Position numbers and translations under genes: made by a program
Notes under the pieces: generated by a model
Seen by the model: the letters and a program-made list of their open reading frames with translations, nothing else
Databases searched by the model: none
What the model was told of the DNA's origin: nothing
Shown: positions 8,010 through 16,208 of the stretch, piece by piece
How positions within the stretch are numbered: the first letter of the stretch is position 1
Layout: each line of letters starts with the position of its first letter
NCBI GenBank assembly: GCA_019752635.1
Contig: JAIELX010000023.1
Coordinates: forward strand, 1 to 32,432
DNA: 32,432 nt
Direction of reading: 5' to 3'
Source of the DNA: Candidatus Obscuribacterales bacterium
GTDB lineage: Bacteria > Cyanobacteriota > Vampirovibrionia > Obscuribacterales > Obscuribacteraceae

Positions 8010-8041
8010 GACGGGCGGCGCCAACGCAGCCACCGCCCGTC
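8010..8041 (-). promoter_or_regulatory. Strong hairpin immediately after the ubiquitin-like gene
   Basis: A perfect 9-bp stem, GACGGGCGG and CCGCCCGTC with a 14-nt loop, starts about 10 nt past the stop codon of the ubiquitin-like gene. There is no U-run. It probably protects the short 5' cistron from 3' decay or causes partial termination, giving an excess of the modifier over its enzymes (inference). Confidence 0.55.
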
Positions 8042-8051
8042 TCTCCGGAAC

Positions 8052-8360
8052 TCAGTTACCGACAACCGGACGCAACAGAAGGATCGTGCGACCGTCGGTG
8101 ACGATGGCGTCATCCTTCACCGGCTCGCCGCTCATACGAATCTCGTAACCGTTGCTATCGAAGCCTGCGGTCTGCAGCACTTCGCGAACGGTCCACGACT
8201 TACCGCCGTCGAGAACAAGCTTCTTGATGTTGCCGGCAACACCTGCATTTACGGTGATGGACGCCGCCTGTTCGGCGACAGGCGTCTTCGAAATGACCAG
8301 CTTGGTTCCCTCGGTAGAGGTGCCGCTGTTGGTCGTGTTGGGCTTGTTTTGCGTGGACAT
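8052..8360 (-). CDS. Small ubiquitin-like (beta-grasp) modifier protein
   Basis: This 102-residue protein has a polar, disordered N-tail (1-20) and a C-terminal part (about 45-102) that reads as a beta-grasp fold. The pattern is WTVREVLQTAGFD helix, YEIRMSGEPV strands, then an IVTDGRTILLLR strand and an extended tail RPVVGN. The pattern of VxxVL(x)GxD, NGxPV-like turn, DGxxLLLxP and a terminal Gly resembles small ubiquitin-like proteins encoded beside bacterial E1/E2/JAB genes. The protein ends Gly101-Asn102, so the usual Gly-Gly terminus is absent and removal of one residue would expose a glycine. It is the first gene of the operon. The ribosome binding site is weak (only an AAAG/AAGA stretch). 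The function as a conjugated modifier is inferred from fold pattern and neighbours. Confidence 0.8.
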   Translation of the reverse strand: MSTQNKPNTTNSGTSTEGTKLVISKTPVAEQAASITVNAGVAGNIKKLVLDGGKSWTVREVLQTAGFDSNGYEIRMSGEPVKDDAIVTDGRTILLLRPVVGN

Positions 8361-8665
8361 GGCTTAAGTCTTTCTTTATCTGCTGACAATCGAAACAACC
8401 TGTCGGATTATCGACAGAACTGGCGCAAGCGAATGAATCTGGAGGAAGCGGTATGTCCCGGAGGACGCAGTTGAGTTAATGCGGAGCGAAAAGAAAAGAG
8501 GCAACCACAACCTTAACGTCAGCGTTAGCGCCGAACAATACGCCCCCCGGAGCACGGCGAACCGTGGAGGTCATTGAGAGGCATGTCATTCGGCGCTAGT
8601 CCTCAGAACGATAAGACACAGCTTAGCCGAACACTGTTTCGACAGCCACGCTATGTCTTGACTAG
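8361..8665 (-). promoter_or_regulatory. Leader/promoter region of the ubiquitin-like operon
   Basis: No gene is seen here. Three dyads are visible: CTGTCG/CGACAG at 8400-8417 around a GATAAT (minus strand) that could serve as a -10 box; TAACG/CGTTA at 8514-8527; and CACGG/CCGTG with a TTCG loop (minus strand) at 8553-8566. I find no good -35 box at the right distance. The overlap of a possible -10 with a dyad suggests repression, but this is weak. The region also follows the stop of the metal ATPase gene on the same strand, so read-through is possible. Confidence 0.35.
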
Positions 8666-10582
8666 CTATTCGTCACGCTTATCCGTCTTCATCTTCCTCC
8701 TGGCGGTGCGCTGGAAGAACGGAAGCAGACGCACGGAGTTCAGCAAGAAAACCACCTCAGACCCGGAATGAACCAGCGCGGCCAAGATCGGGCTAAGAAG
8801 CCCGAAGAAAGCCAAGCCCATTCCCAGCGCATCAACGGTGATCGTGCCGACAAAGTTCATCAGAATAATCCGCCGACACTGTCTTGCGACACGAATAGTA
8901 TCGACCAACTTATTAAGATTGTTGCCAATAAGCATGACGTCGGCGCTCTCAAGCGCGACATCCGCACCCGAACCCATCGCGATGCCTACATGAGCCTCCG
9001 TCAATGCAGGAGCGTCGTTCACTCCGTCGCCCACCATGGCGACCTTCAGCCCCGGGCGCTTGAGCTCACGAACACGGTTGAACTTGTCCTCCGGTGTCAT
9101 ACCGAAGCAGTAGTCCTTAAAGTCCAATTGTTCCGCCACTCGACGAACAGCAGCTTCGTTGTCGCCGGAGTAGAGCAGCGTGCACACGCCAAGCTCTCGC
9201 AAGTCTCGCAGAGCCTGGTAAGCCTCCTTACGAACCTTGTCGGCTACGTGCATCGAACCAAGATAAAGCCCGTCGTAAGCGACGAACACCTCGCTCAGCG
9301 CCGCGGTTTCTTCGCCTGCAGGCACTTCCACACCACTGGTCAAAAGCAGCTTGCGATTGCCAGCAAGAACTTTCTTGCCGTCAAACAGGCAACGAATGCC
9401 CAATCCAGGCAATACGTCAAGATCGGAAGCCCGGGTTTTCTCCACGCTGTGGTCAGCGGCGCAAGCTCGCACGGCTCTTGCGATCGGGTGCTCAGACAGG
9501 CTCTCGGCAGCCGCTGCGATTCGCACCAGGTCGCGCTCCGCCACCCCGGGCGCAGGACGGATGGACACTACGCGGGGCGCACCATAGGTCAGGGTGCCGG
9601 TCTTGTCGAACACAACCGTGTTCACTTCAGCTAGCTGTTCAACATACGCGCCACCCTTGATGATGACACCCATGCGAGCGGCGCGCCCGATCGCACCGTA
9701 AATCGCCAGAGGAGTGCCGGCGGCAATGCCGCATGCCCCGGAAACAATTACGACCGAGATGGTTTGATGCGCGTCACCGGTGACGAACCAGGTGACAGCA
9801 GCCATGGCTAACGAAAAGTACACCAGCCAGGCAGAAAGGCGATCCGCCAGACGCTGCACGTTACCGCGGTTACTTTCCGCTTCTTTTACTGCGGCAATCA
9901 CTTTGCCGAAGACGGTCTCCTTACCGACCGACTCGACGCAGACCTCAATGGCACCCCCGTGGTTGACGCTACCGGCAAAGACGCGCGCCCCTCGCTGTTT
10001 CTCGATAGGCAGCGCCTCGCCGGTGATGGTGGACTCGTCAACAAAAGAGCGGCCGGCAACAACAACACCGTCCACTACGACACGACCGCCCGGCTTGATT
10101 AAAACCACGTCGCCAACAAGAACCTCCGCCAGAGGCACTTCCTTCAGTTCGCCGCCATCGCGCCGCACAAATGCGGTTAACGGCAACAGATCAAGCAGGG
10201 TGCGAATGGAATGCTTACCGCGAAAGATGGTGAATTTCTCCAACTCCTCAGCAATGAGGACAAAAAAAATGATCACCAGCGTGGTGAACGCTTCGCCGAG
10301 CGCCACGGCAGCGACAATGGCGATTGTCATCGACAAACCCATAGTCATACGCCTGGCGAGAATCGCCGAGAACGCTTCGCGGTAGATGGGAAAACCGAGA
10401 ACAAGTGCAGCAATCAAGCCACACAGTTGTACGCCTGCAATCAGCGGCACTAAATTCACCCATAACAGGCCGATGAGCAGAGCCGTGACCAGGATTCGCA
10501 GAGTGTCAAAGACACTCGGGCGATACGAGCCAGTTTGTTTTTGCTCTTCATGACAGGATGGCATGTGACAGCCTTGATCCAT
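8666..10582 (-). CDS. P1B-type heavy-metal translocating ATPase, atypical metal-site motif
   Basis: This 638-residue integral membrane pump has all P-type catalytic motifs: TGEA (187-190), phosphorylation site DKTGT (326-330), SEHP (363-366, the P1B hallmark) and GDGVND (518-523). The TM4 metal site reads SGAC-GIAAGTPLAI, that is GAC in place of the usual CPC, so the first Cys and the kink proline are gone. The N-terminus lacks a ferredoxin-like metal-binding domain but has a short Cys/His cluster (MDQGCHMPSCHEE). From memory, this GACGIAAGTP variant occurs in a divergent clade of metal ATPases; its substrate cannot be told from sequence. The start MDQGCH is preceded by GGAGG at ideal spacing. 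Cotranscription with the downstream ubiquitin-like operon (305-bp gap) is possible but unproven. Confidence 0.92.
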   Translation of the reverse strand: MDQGCHMPSCHEEQKQTGSYRPSVFDTLRILVTALLIGLLWVNLVPLIAGVQLCGLIAALVLGFPIYREAFSAILARRMTMGLSMTIAIVAAVALGEAFTTLVIIFFVLIAEELEKFTIFRGKHSIRTLLDLLPLTAFVRRDGGELKEVPLAEVLVGDVVLIKPGGRVVVDGVVVAGRSFVDESTITGEALPIEKQRGARVFAGSVNHGGAIEVCVESVGKETVFGKVIAAVKEAESNRGNVQRLADRLSAWLVYFSLAMAAVTWFVTGDAHQTISVVIVSGACGIAAGTPLAIYGAIGRAARMGVIIKGGAYVEQLAEVNTVVFDKTGTLTYGAPRVVSIRPAPGVAERDLVRIAAAAESLSEHPIARAVRACAADHSVEKTRASDLDVLPGLGIRCLFDGKKVLAGNRKLLLTSGVEVPAGEETAALSEVFVAYDGLYLGSMHVADKVRKEAYQALRDLRELGVCTLLYSGDNEAAVRRVAEQLDFKDYCFGMTPEDKFNRVRELKRPGLKVAMVGDGVNDAPALTEAHVGIAMGSGADVALESADVMLIGNNLNKLVDTIRVARQCRRIILMNFVGTITVDALGMGLAFFGLLSPILAALVHSGSEVVFLLNSVRLLPFFQRTARRKMKTDKRDE

Positions 10583-11121
10583 CGGAATCCTCCCAGTCAC
10601 CTGCGCAGGCAGGTATTAGCCACTGAACCGCAAGGGGTTTCGCTTGCGATTGCTGTTATGCGATCACGAGCGGAGACGGGTTTGTGGCGAATTACTTAGG
10701 GCTGAATAACGAAAGAGAATCAGAAGACAATTAACGGCAAAAACATAATTCCTTGAGATAGCGCAGTTCAAGAAGGCAAGAGGGACACCTCTTTTCAGCC
10801 GTTTTGCAGCAGAGGATCGCAATCACCCGCTGCATCGCAAAATCGCGCTCCGGACTTCCAAAGCGCTCCTGATTGCGCCGCTGACCAATATCGAAACCTG
10901 CATCGCAACGCTGCGTGAACTATTGAGCTGCAAAGAGAACTGCTAAGAATTGCCCAGCACGGCGTCACGGAAATGCCACCGCCTCTGTGTATATCTATCC
11001 AAGCGAGCCGAGCACTTATCGAGCCGCCGCCGCAAAGAGGCCTGTGCCGTTCCGCGCGGACGACGCTTGCCGAAGAGCCGGGGCGCCTATAAACAAAACA
11101 AGAAGGTGGTAAAATTCCGGC
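10583..11121. other. Divergent intergenic region between metal ATPase and mutL
   Basis: About 540 bp separate the two divergent genes and I find no convincing ORF. A 6-bp stem CGCAAG/CTTGCG with an 8-nt loop lies at 10629-10648, in the leader of the metal ATPase. An A-rich patch spans about 10690-10760. The right end holds the candidate mutL promoter. No clear metal-regulator operator was recognised. Confidence 0.5.
11067..11093 (+). promoter_or_regulatory. Candidate mutL promoter
   Basis: TTGCCG (11067-11072) and TATAAA (11088-11093) resemble sigma70 boxes but are separated by only 15 bp, shorter than the ideal 17. Transcription would start about 20 bp before the mutL ATG. Confidence 0.35.
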
Positions 11122-13035
11122 ATGCCAAAAATCAATGTATTGCCCGATTTTATTGCCAGCCAGATCGCGGCAGGCGAGGTCGTTGAGCGACCTTCGTCAG
11201 TCGTTAAAGAGCTGGTCGAAAACTCTATAGACGCAGGTGCATCACAAATCGAGATAGCGATCAGCTCCGATTGTCGTGACATCCGCATCGCCGACGACGG
11301 ATGCGGTATGTTGCCGGAGGATGCAGCACTGGCATTTCAACGACATGCCACCTCGAAGCTGATCTCCGCCGACGATCTTTCGCGCATAAAAACACTTGGT
11401 TTTCGCGGCGAGGCATTGCCGAGCATTGCATCGGTTGCTCGCGTCACTTGTTTGACCAGAACACTAGACCAAGCAACCGGTACAAAAATTCTCGCCAGCG
11501 AAGGCGAGATCAAGACCATGGGCACCGGCTGCGCACCCGGGACAGTGATCGAAATTTCCGACTTGTTCTATAACGTTCCGGCACGTCTTAAGTTTTTAAA
11601 GAAACCAGGCACCGAATTCGCCCACATCCACGAGACTGTGCAGGCATTGGCCATCGCCCATCCGAAGATCGTTTTCCAACTGATTAACGACGGCGAAGTT
11701 GTGCTAAAGACTTCCGGCTCAGGAAAGCTGGCCGAAGCGATGGTCGAAATTGGCATGTTGAGCGGCCGCGAAGAGCTGGTCACAATCACCGGAGTGGACA
11801 TGCGCTATACCATGGCGGTGTACGGTTATGCCGCACGAGCGCCACATTGTCGCGGGGACCGTAAAGGAATTCTCACGATAGTCAACAATCGCCCCGTTAA
11901 ATGCCAACTGACCTACAAGGCGCTGGACTACGCTTATTCAGACCTGATACCAAAAGGAAAACATCCAGTTGCAGTAGTGACGATCACAATCGATCCCAAT
12001 CAGGTGGATGTGAACGTTCACCCGACCAAAAAGGAAATCAAATATAGCAACTCCAGCGACGTCTACGTAAGCATCCAAAAGGCGCTTACTTACGCGACGA
12101 GACAACCGGCTGCCGAGGCGCCGGCTCAGCAAGCCGGACAACAAGAAGAGTCCTTCGCACCGGAATCATCGTCCACTGTTGCAGAGCAAGACGCCAGCAC
12201 CATGCAATACCATAGGCCGCTCGGCATCTCAGCGCCACCGGCGGGCGGACAACTCTCAACAGGGGAGATTCGAACGAACTCTCAGACCGGCGGCGCACCG
12301 GAAACCAGCATCGTCGATCGCCGCGATCAACAAGGCAATCGCACATTGCAGCGCATTCAACAGCTTGGCTTACGCGATCGATTCTCCTACAACACGCCCA
12401 GTCGTATTACCGGATCTCATACGATTCCTCATCTGAATATCTCGCGACAGCCGGCCGGGCTACCGCACGACTGGCGGATGGTCGGTTACATCTATAACAC
12501 CTACATGCTTTTTGAAACACCGGAAGGCTTCAAGGTGATAGAGCAGCACATCGCTCATGAAAGAGTGTTATATGAACGGCAACTGGCCAAGCAACAAACT
12601 GCAGGGCGAACAACGGAAGCAGTGCAACATTTGGTAATTTCGGCACCATTAGAATTGAGCCCGTCGCAAAAAGCAGCACTGGCGGACAATTTGGAAGCCA
12701 TCAAATCGTTCGGATTTGATTTTGACTTTCAACCGAATCGCATAGCTTGTACATGCGTACCGCTGGAACTCGCTACCAGAGACTACGCCGGCACAGTACA
12801 GCAAATGATCGAACAGCTGTTGAACTGTGATCGCAGCGACTTCTCTTTAGAAGCGACCAAGTCGATTGCATGCCAGGCCGCAATAAAGAACGGCATGGCA
12901 CTGTCCGACACGGAAATCAGCGAACTGATAGCCGAATGGTACACCTGTGAACGCAACGACACCTGCCCGCACGGTCGACCAATCTGCCTGACTTTTTCGA
13001 AGGACAAGCTGTTCCAACTCTTCCACAGCAACTAA
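11122..13035 (+). CDS. mutL: DNA mismatch repair protein MutL
   Basis: This 637-residue protein is a full-length MutL. The GHKL ATPase domain is intact: IAAGEVVERPSSVVKELVENS near 15-35, DDGCGM, RHATSK and TLGFRGEAL. A flexible linker (about 330-440) follows. The C-terminal dimerisation/endonuclease domain contains EQHIAHERVLYE (from about residue 474), CQAAIKNG and CPHGRP (about 615-620). These three match the zinc-binding endonuclease site, except that the first Asp of DQHA is Glu and the Ala is Ile. As I recall, EQHI/DQHI variants are common in Cyanobacteria-related lineages. It appears monocistronic here, with no mutS beside it. AAGGTGG lies about 13 nt before the ATG. Confidence 0.97.
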   Translation: MPKINVLPDFIASQIAAGEVVERPSSVVKELVENSIDAGASQIEIAISSDCRDIRIADDGCGMLPEDAALAFQRHATSKLISADDLSRIKTLGFRGEALPSIASVARVTCLTRTLDQATGTKILASEGEIKTMGTGCAPGTVIEISDLFYNVPARLKFLKKPGTEFAHIHETVQALAIAHPKIVFQLINDGEVVLKTSGSGKLAEAMVEIGMLSGREELVTITGVDMRYTMAVYGYAARAPHCRGDRKGILTIVNNRPVKCQLTYKALDYAYSDLIPKGKHPVAVVTITIDPNQVDVNVHPTKKEIKYSNSSDVYVSIQKALTYATRQPAAEAPAQQAGQQEESFAPESSSTVAEQDASTMQYHRPLGISAPPAGGQLSTGEIRTNSQTGGAPETSIVDRRDQQGNRTLQRIQQLGLRDRFSYNTPSRITGSHTIPHLNISRQPAGLPHDWRMVGYIYNTYMLFETPEGFKVIEQHIAHERVLYERQLAKQQTAGRTTEAVQHLVISAPLELSPSQKAALADNLEAIKSFGFDFDFQPNRIACTCVPLELATRDYAGTVQQMIEQLLNCDRSDFSLEATKSIACQAAIKNGMALSDTEISELIAEWYTCERNDTCPHGRPICLTFSKDKLFQLFHSN

Positions 13036-13710
13036 CCTCCAAACTGCCGAAATGTGGTTTACAAGAGAATGGCGACCACGAAAGAATTTCTGCAGATTTT
13101 CTACAGCGTCGTTGCAACGTATATACGGAAGACGTCAGGCGGGTCCAACTTGACTTCCGTGCGTTAAGGAGCGCGAAGACAACAAAAGTTGCCACCCCGC
13201 AGCCCCTTGCTCAACAACCATTTACAGAAGGGTACTAATTGCGGCAGTTAGCGTCGCGCCACCACATGTGATGTGTGCAATCAGCAAAATTCTTGCCAAG
13301 AGCACATCACAACTCGCGCAGGCTCGCAGCACCTTCCGCTTGTCAGCCGACATCCAGAAGTCCAATCCCACAAGACACAGGACTGGTGCCGCTGGCACCA
13401 TTTCCACCGCCACGGACCTGGCGCCAGCGCGGTCAGTCTAAAAGCCTCTAAGCAGATTGCTTCAGAACCCGAAACTCAATAGCTTAGGTTGTCTTTTTCA
13501 TTCCCATTCTCCACACGGAGAACCCCTTAAGAGCAAACGCACTCCGACCTCTGCAAAATTCTGAAGCTGACTTCGAGTAATCATCCACGCTCTCACGCGT
13601 GAACGGGGTGATGTGGCTCTGCGTTTCTTCTAATCCCGAACCTCACACCGAACGTGGCTGCGTGCCAAGTCGGATGTCTCCAGTCCAGTTCATATCCAAG
13701 GAACGCCGCC
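13036..13710 (+). other. Long non-coding gap after mutL
   Basis: About 675 bp with no supportable gene. It contains a stem TGGTGCC/GGCACCA with a 3-nt loop followed by TTT (13384-13400), which may be a weak terminator. It also contains TGTGATGTG with its complement CACATCACA about 30 nt away (about 13266-13312). The last 150 bp are the leader of the next gene. Short ORFs here look like chance. Confidence 0.45.
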
Positions 13711-14766
13711 ATGTCCAAATTTGTGAAACACAAAGCTGGCGAGCTTTTTGGTCCGACACCAGTTGCACGAATCTCCGACGCGGAGATCTGGGCGCAACTC
13801 GTTTCTCCACAGGTCAAAGCCTTCCTCGGCAAAATGACCGCAGTTACCATGTCCAAGGTGCTGGAAACCGACCAGGTTCTCTTTCCTGGCGACGAAGTCA
13901 GCAACTTGAACAATCACCTGCTCTACGGCGGTAAAAGCGGCTATGTCCGCTTTCCCTACCTGGCAACCATCTACAAGACCGAGAACGGAACCCTTGTCAT
14001 CAAGCGTGACGGAGTGAAGTTCAAGGCGACAGGTTGGATGGGCGAGGCCGAAAAGGGCCGTGGTGAAATGATCTTCAAAGCCGCGATGCGCGATCGCCGT
14101 TACGACGGTACTCCGCGCGGCAACGACTGCGCCGTGCTCGACTATCCGTACGACGAAGCGTGTAATGCTCCGCTTCACCCGGACTTGCACAGTGTTGAGG
14201 TGTCGCTCTACACCTTCCAGCCCGGTTCGCGGATCTCGCAGACCGACGGTGATGTCGAGTTTCAGGCTTTCGTCGGCAATCCGTTCACTTTCCTGGATCG
14301 GCCTGAAAAGTTTCTGGAACTGTTCCACCGAGCATGGAAGGGTCAGCGTGCTCCCGGCATGATTGGCCAACCATTCCCGGATGTGGCCAAGTACGTCGCT
14401 CCGCGATTCGATCGCCTGGCTCTCAGCAAAGGTTACGACCTGCTGGAGGACGCTGCGAGTCACTATCATGTGGCTATGTACGCGGCCTCAGCCGGCTTCC
14501 GCTGTAACTACACGGACCAGAAATCAGAGCTGGCGGCGCTCACAGCCGGCATCAAGCGCATCAAGGAGAAGATGCCGCTCACTCGCCCGCAGGAAAGCTG
14601 GATCTGTGCTTTGCAGTCCTTGCGTCCCGTTGATCTGATTCCAGCCGACCTCTATCTCGGGGGTCCGACCTGGATGCAGAACAACATCGACCAGAAAAAC
14701 CTGTGGATGCACAAGCCTCTCTCCGAGCGAGCTAAGAAGTTGCTGACGGACTCGGTACAGCGCTAA
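13711..14766 (+). CDS. Conserved unknown protein, paralogue 1 of a tandem pair
   Basis: This 351-residue soluble-looking protein has no signal peptide, transmembrane helix or motif that I recognise. It aligns over nearly its full length with the next gene's product. Shared landmarks are DxxxWxxLxxPxVK near the start, FPGD(E/D)xxNLNxHLLYG, GYVR(F/Y)PY, LVIKRD, AMRDRR(Y/F)DG, HPDLxxVE(V/L)S(L/I)Y, NP(F/Y)xFLDRP, ASHYHV, and a C-terminal SW(I/V)CxLQSLRPxxLIP with NIDQxxLW. Conserved His, Arg, Asp and Tyr residues suggest an enzyme rather than a structural protein, but no function should be assigned. AAGGA precedes the ATG by 8 nt. Downstream neighbours are a patatin-like lipase and an acyl-CoA dehydrogenase. 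Confidence 0.9.
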   Translation: MSKFVKHKAGELFGPTPVARISDAEIWAQLVSPQVKAFLGKMTAVTMSKVLETDQVLFPGDEVSNLNNHLLYGGKSGYVRFPYLATIYKTENGTLVIKRDGVKFKATGWMGEAEKGRGEMIFKAAMRDRRYDGTPRGNDCAVLDYPYDEACNAPLHPDLHSVEVSLYTFQPGSRISQTDGDVEFQAFVGNPFTFLDRPEKFLELFHRAWKGQRAPGMIGQPFPDVAKYVAPRFDRLALSKGYDLLEDAASHYHVAMYAASAGFRCNYTDQKSELAALTAGIKRIKEKMPLTRPQESWICALQSLRPVDLIPADLYLGGPTWMQNNIDQKNLWMHKPLSERAKKLLTDSVQR

Positions 14767-14973
14767 TGAATGCGGTAGCTGAAACGGCGACTTGATCTCC
14801 GTCGCGCCGTCGCAGCGCCAGCACACGTCGGTAAGTCCGGCGTATCGGGCGGCGCCAAGGCGACGACCATCGGGGTCGCCGTTCCGGTCTCAATGCGTTC
14901 ATTCATCGCTGCTGCCTTCCGGCACAGTTTTTCAAGCACCCATAACAAACAACTCACCGACATGAGGGTAACC

Positions 14974-16047
14974 ATGCTGAAAAGCAAACCTGTCAATGTT
15001 GCTGAGATGTTGGGGCTAACGCGTATCTCCAGGGTGACGGACATGGATGTCTGGAAGCATCTGCTCACCCCCACGGTTAAAGGCATACTCGGTCCGGTCA
15101 AAACGGTCGGAGAGCCTGTTGTGATGGAGACGATCGCCGGGCATTTTCCGGGCGATGATGCAGCAAACCTGAACGGCCACCTGTTGTACGGTCAGACCGG
15201 CTACGTGCGTTACCCCTATATCTCGGTTTGTCACCGCACTGAATACGGTGCGCTCGTTATCAAACGAGACCTCAGGAAAGTAATGGCTACGGCCTGGTCC
15301 GGAGACGTAGACAGCGGCAAAGCGGACATTGTCCACATGGTCGCGATGCGAGACAGGCGCTTTGATGGCAGCGTTGCTGCCAACGATACCGCATTGCTCT
15401 CGTTCCCCTACGACCATTCCATGCATAGCAAGAGACTACATCCTGATCTGGCGACAGTTGAACTGTCGATCTACAGTTTCTTTCCGGACTCACGCTTCTC
15501 CGACACCACCGACAAGGAGTTGGAGAAATTCGTTGAGAATCCCTACAAGTTCCTGGATCGGCCGGATTACTTCCTGCAACAGTTCAATCGCGCCTGGAAC
15601 ACGCGTCGCCATCCCGGTCAGACAGCAGCGCCTCTGCGCGATGTGTCGAAACTGATACTGCCGGCTTTCGAGCTTGTCGCCCGCAAGTACCGCTACGACG
15701 CAATCGAAGCTGCAGCCAGTCACTATCACGTAATGATGTGGTTGCTCGCGCACGGCTTTCGGTACAGCTACCGCAAAGACCAGGAAACAATGAACGAGTT
15801 TGCGCTCGGAATGAAAAAAATCCGAGACGCCGGTCATCCGCTGACACGCTCACAACAGTCGTGGGTTTGCGTTCTCCAAAGTCTGCGTCCGACAGAGCTG
15901 ATTCCTCCACATCTGCGCTTGGACGGGCCACTGTGGCCGCAAACCAACATCGACCAGCAGAGCCTCTGGGTTAACAAGCCAATCTCGGCGAAGGCACTGG
16001 CACTCGTGCCTGAACCGATTACTTCAAAAACACCGCCGCTAGTCTAA
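14974..16047 (+). CDS. Conserved unknown protein, paralogue 2 of a tandem pair
   Basis: This 357-residue protein arose with the preceding gene by an old tandem duplication: the two are roughly half identical through their cores (for example HPDLATVELSIY against HPDLHSVEVSLY). It differs at both termini and ends in a short Pro/Lys/Thr-rich tail. A GAGG ribosome binding site supports the ATG at 14974; an in-frame ATG at 14962 is an alternative. The 207-bp gap after the first copy contains a stem GGCGAC/GTCGCC near 14860-14885 but no clear terminator. No transmembrane segment is seen. The maintained pair may form a heteromer or act on related substrates (inference). Confidence 0.9.
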   Translation: MLKSKPVNVAEMLGLTRISRVTDMDVWKHLLTPTVKGILGPVKTVGEPVVMETIAGHFPGDDAANLNGHLLYGQTGYVRYPYISVCHRTEYGALVIKRDLRKVMATAWSGDVDSGKADIVHMVAMRDRRFDGSVAANDTALLSFPYDHSMHSKRLHPDLATVELSIYSFFPDSRFSDTTDKELEKFVENPYKFLDRPDYFLQQFNRAWNTRRHPGQTAAPLRDVSKLILPAFELVARKYRYDAIEAAASHYHVMMWLLAHGFRYSYRKDQETMNEFALGMKKIRDAGHPLTRSQQSWVCVLQSLRPTELIPPHLRLDGPLWPQTNIDQQSLWVNKPISAKALALVPEPITSKTPPLV

Positions 16048-16208
16048 GCGGTGCCGGCGCAGCCAACGTGAAAAAGCTGCGTCCAACTGCAGCTCCAAGC
16101 AGCGCAGTTAATTCATCCTTTCGCTAGGTGTTGATGAAAACAGGTCTCCCAGTGATGGACGGCTTCGGTCAAAAGCTGAAGCCGCCACCCAATTGAAAGG
16201 GAACTACA

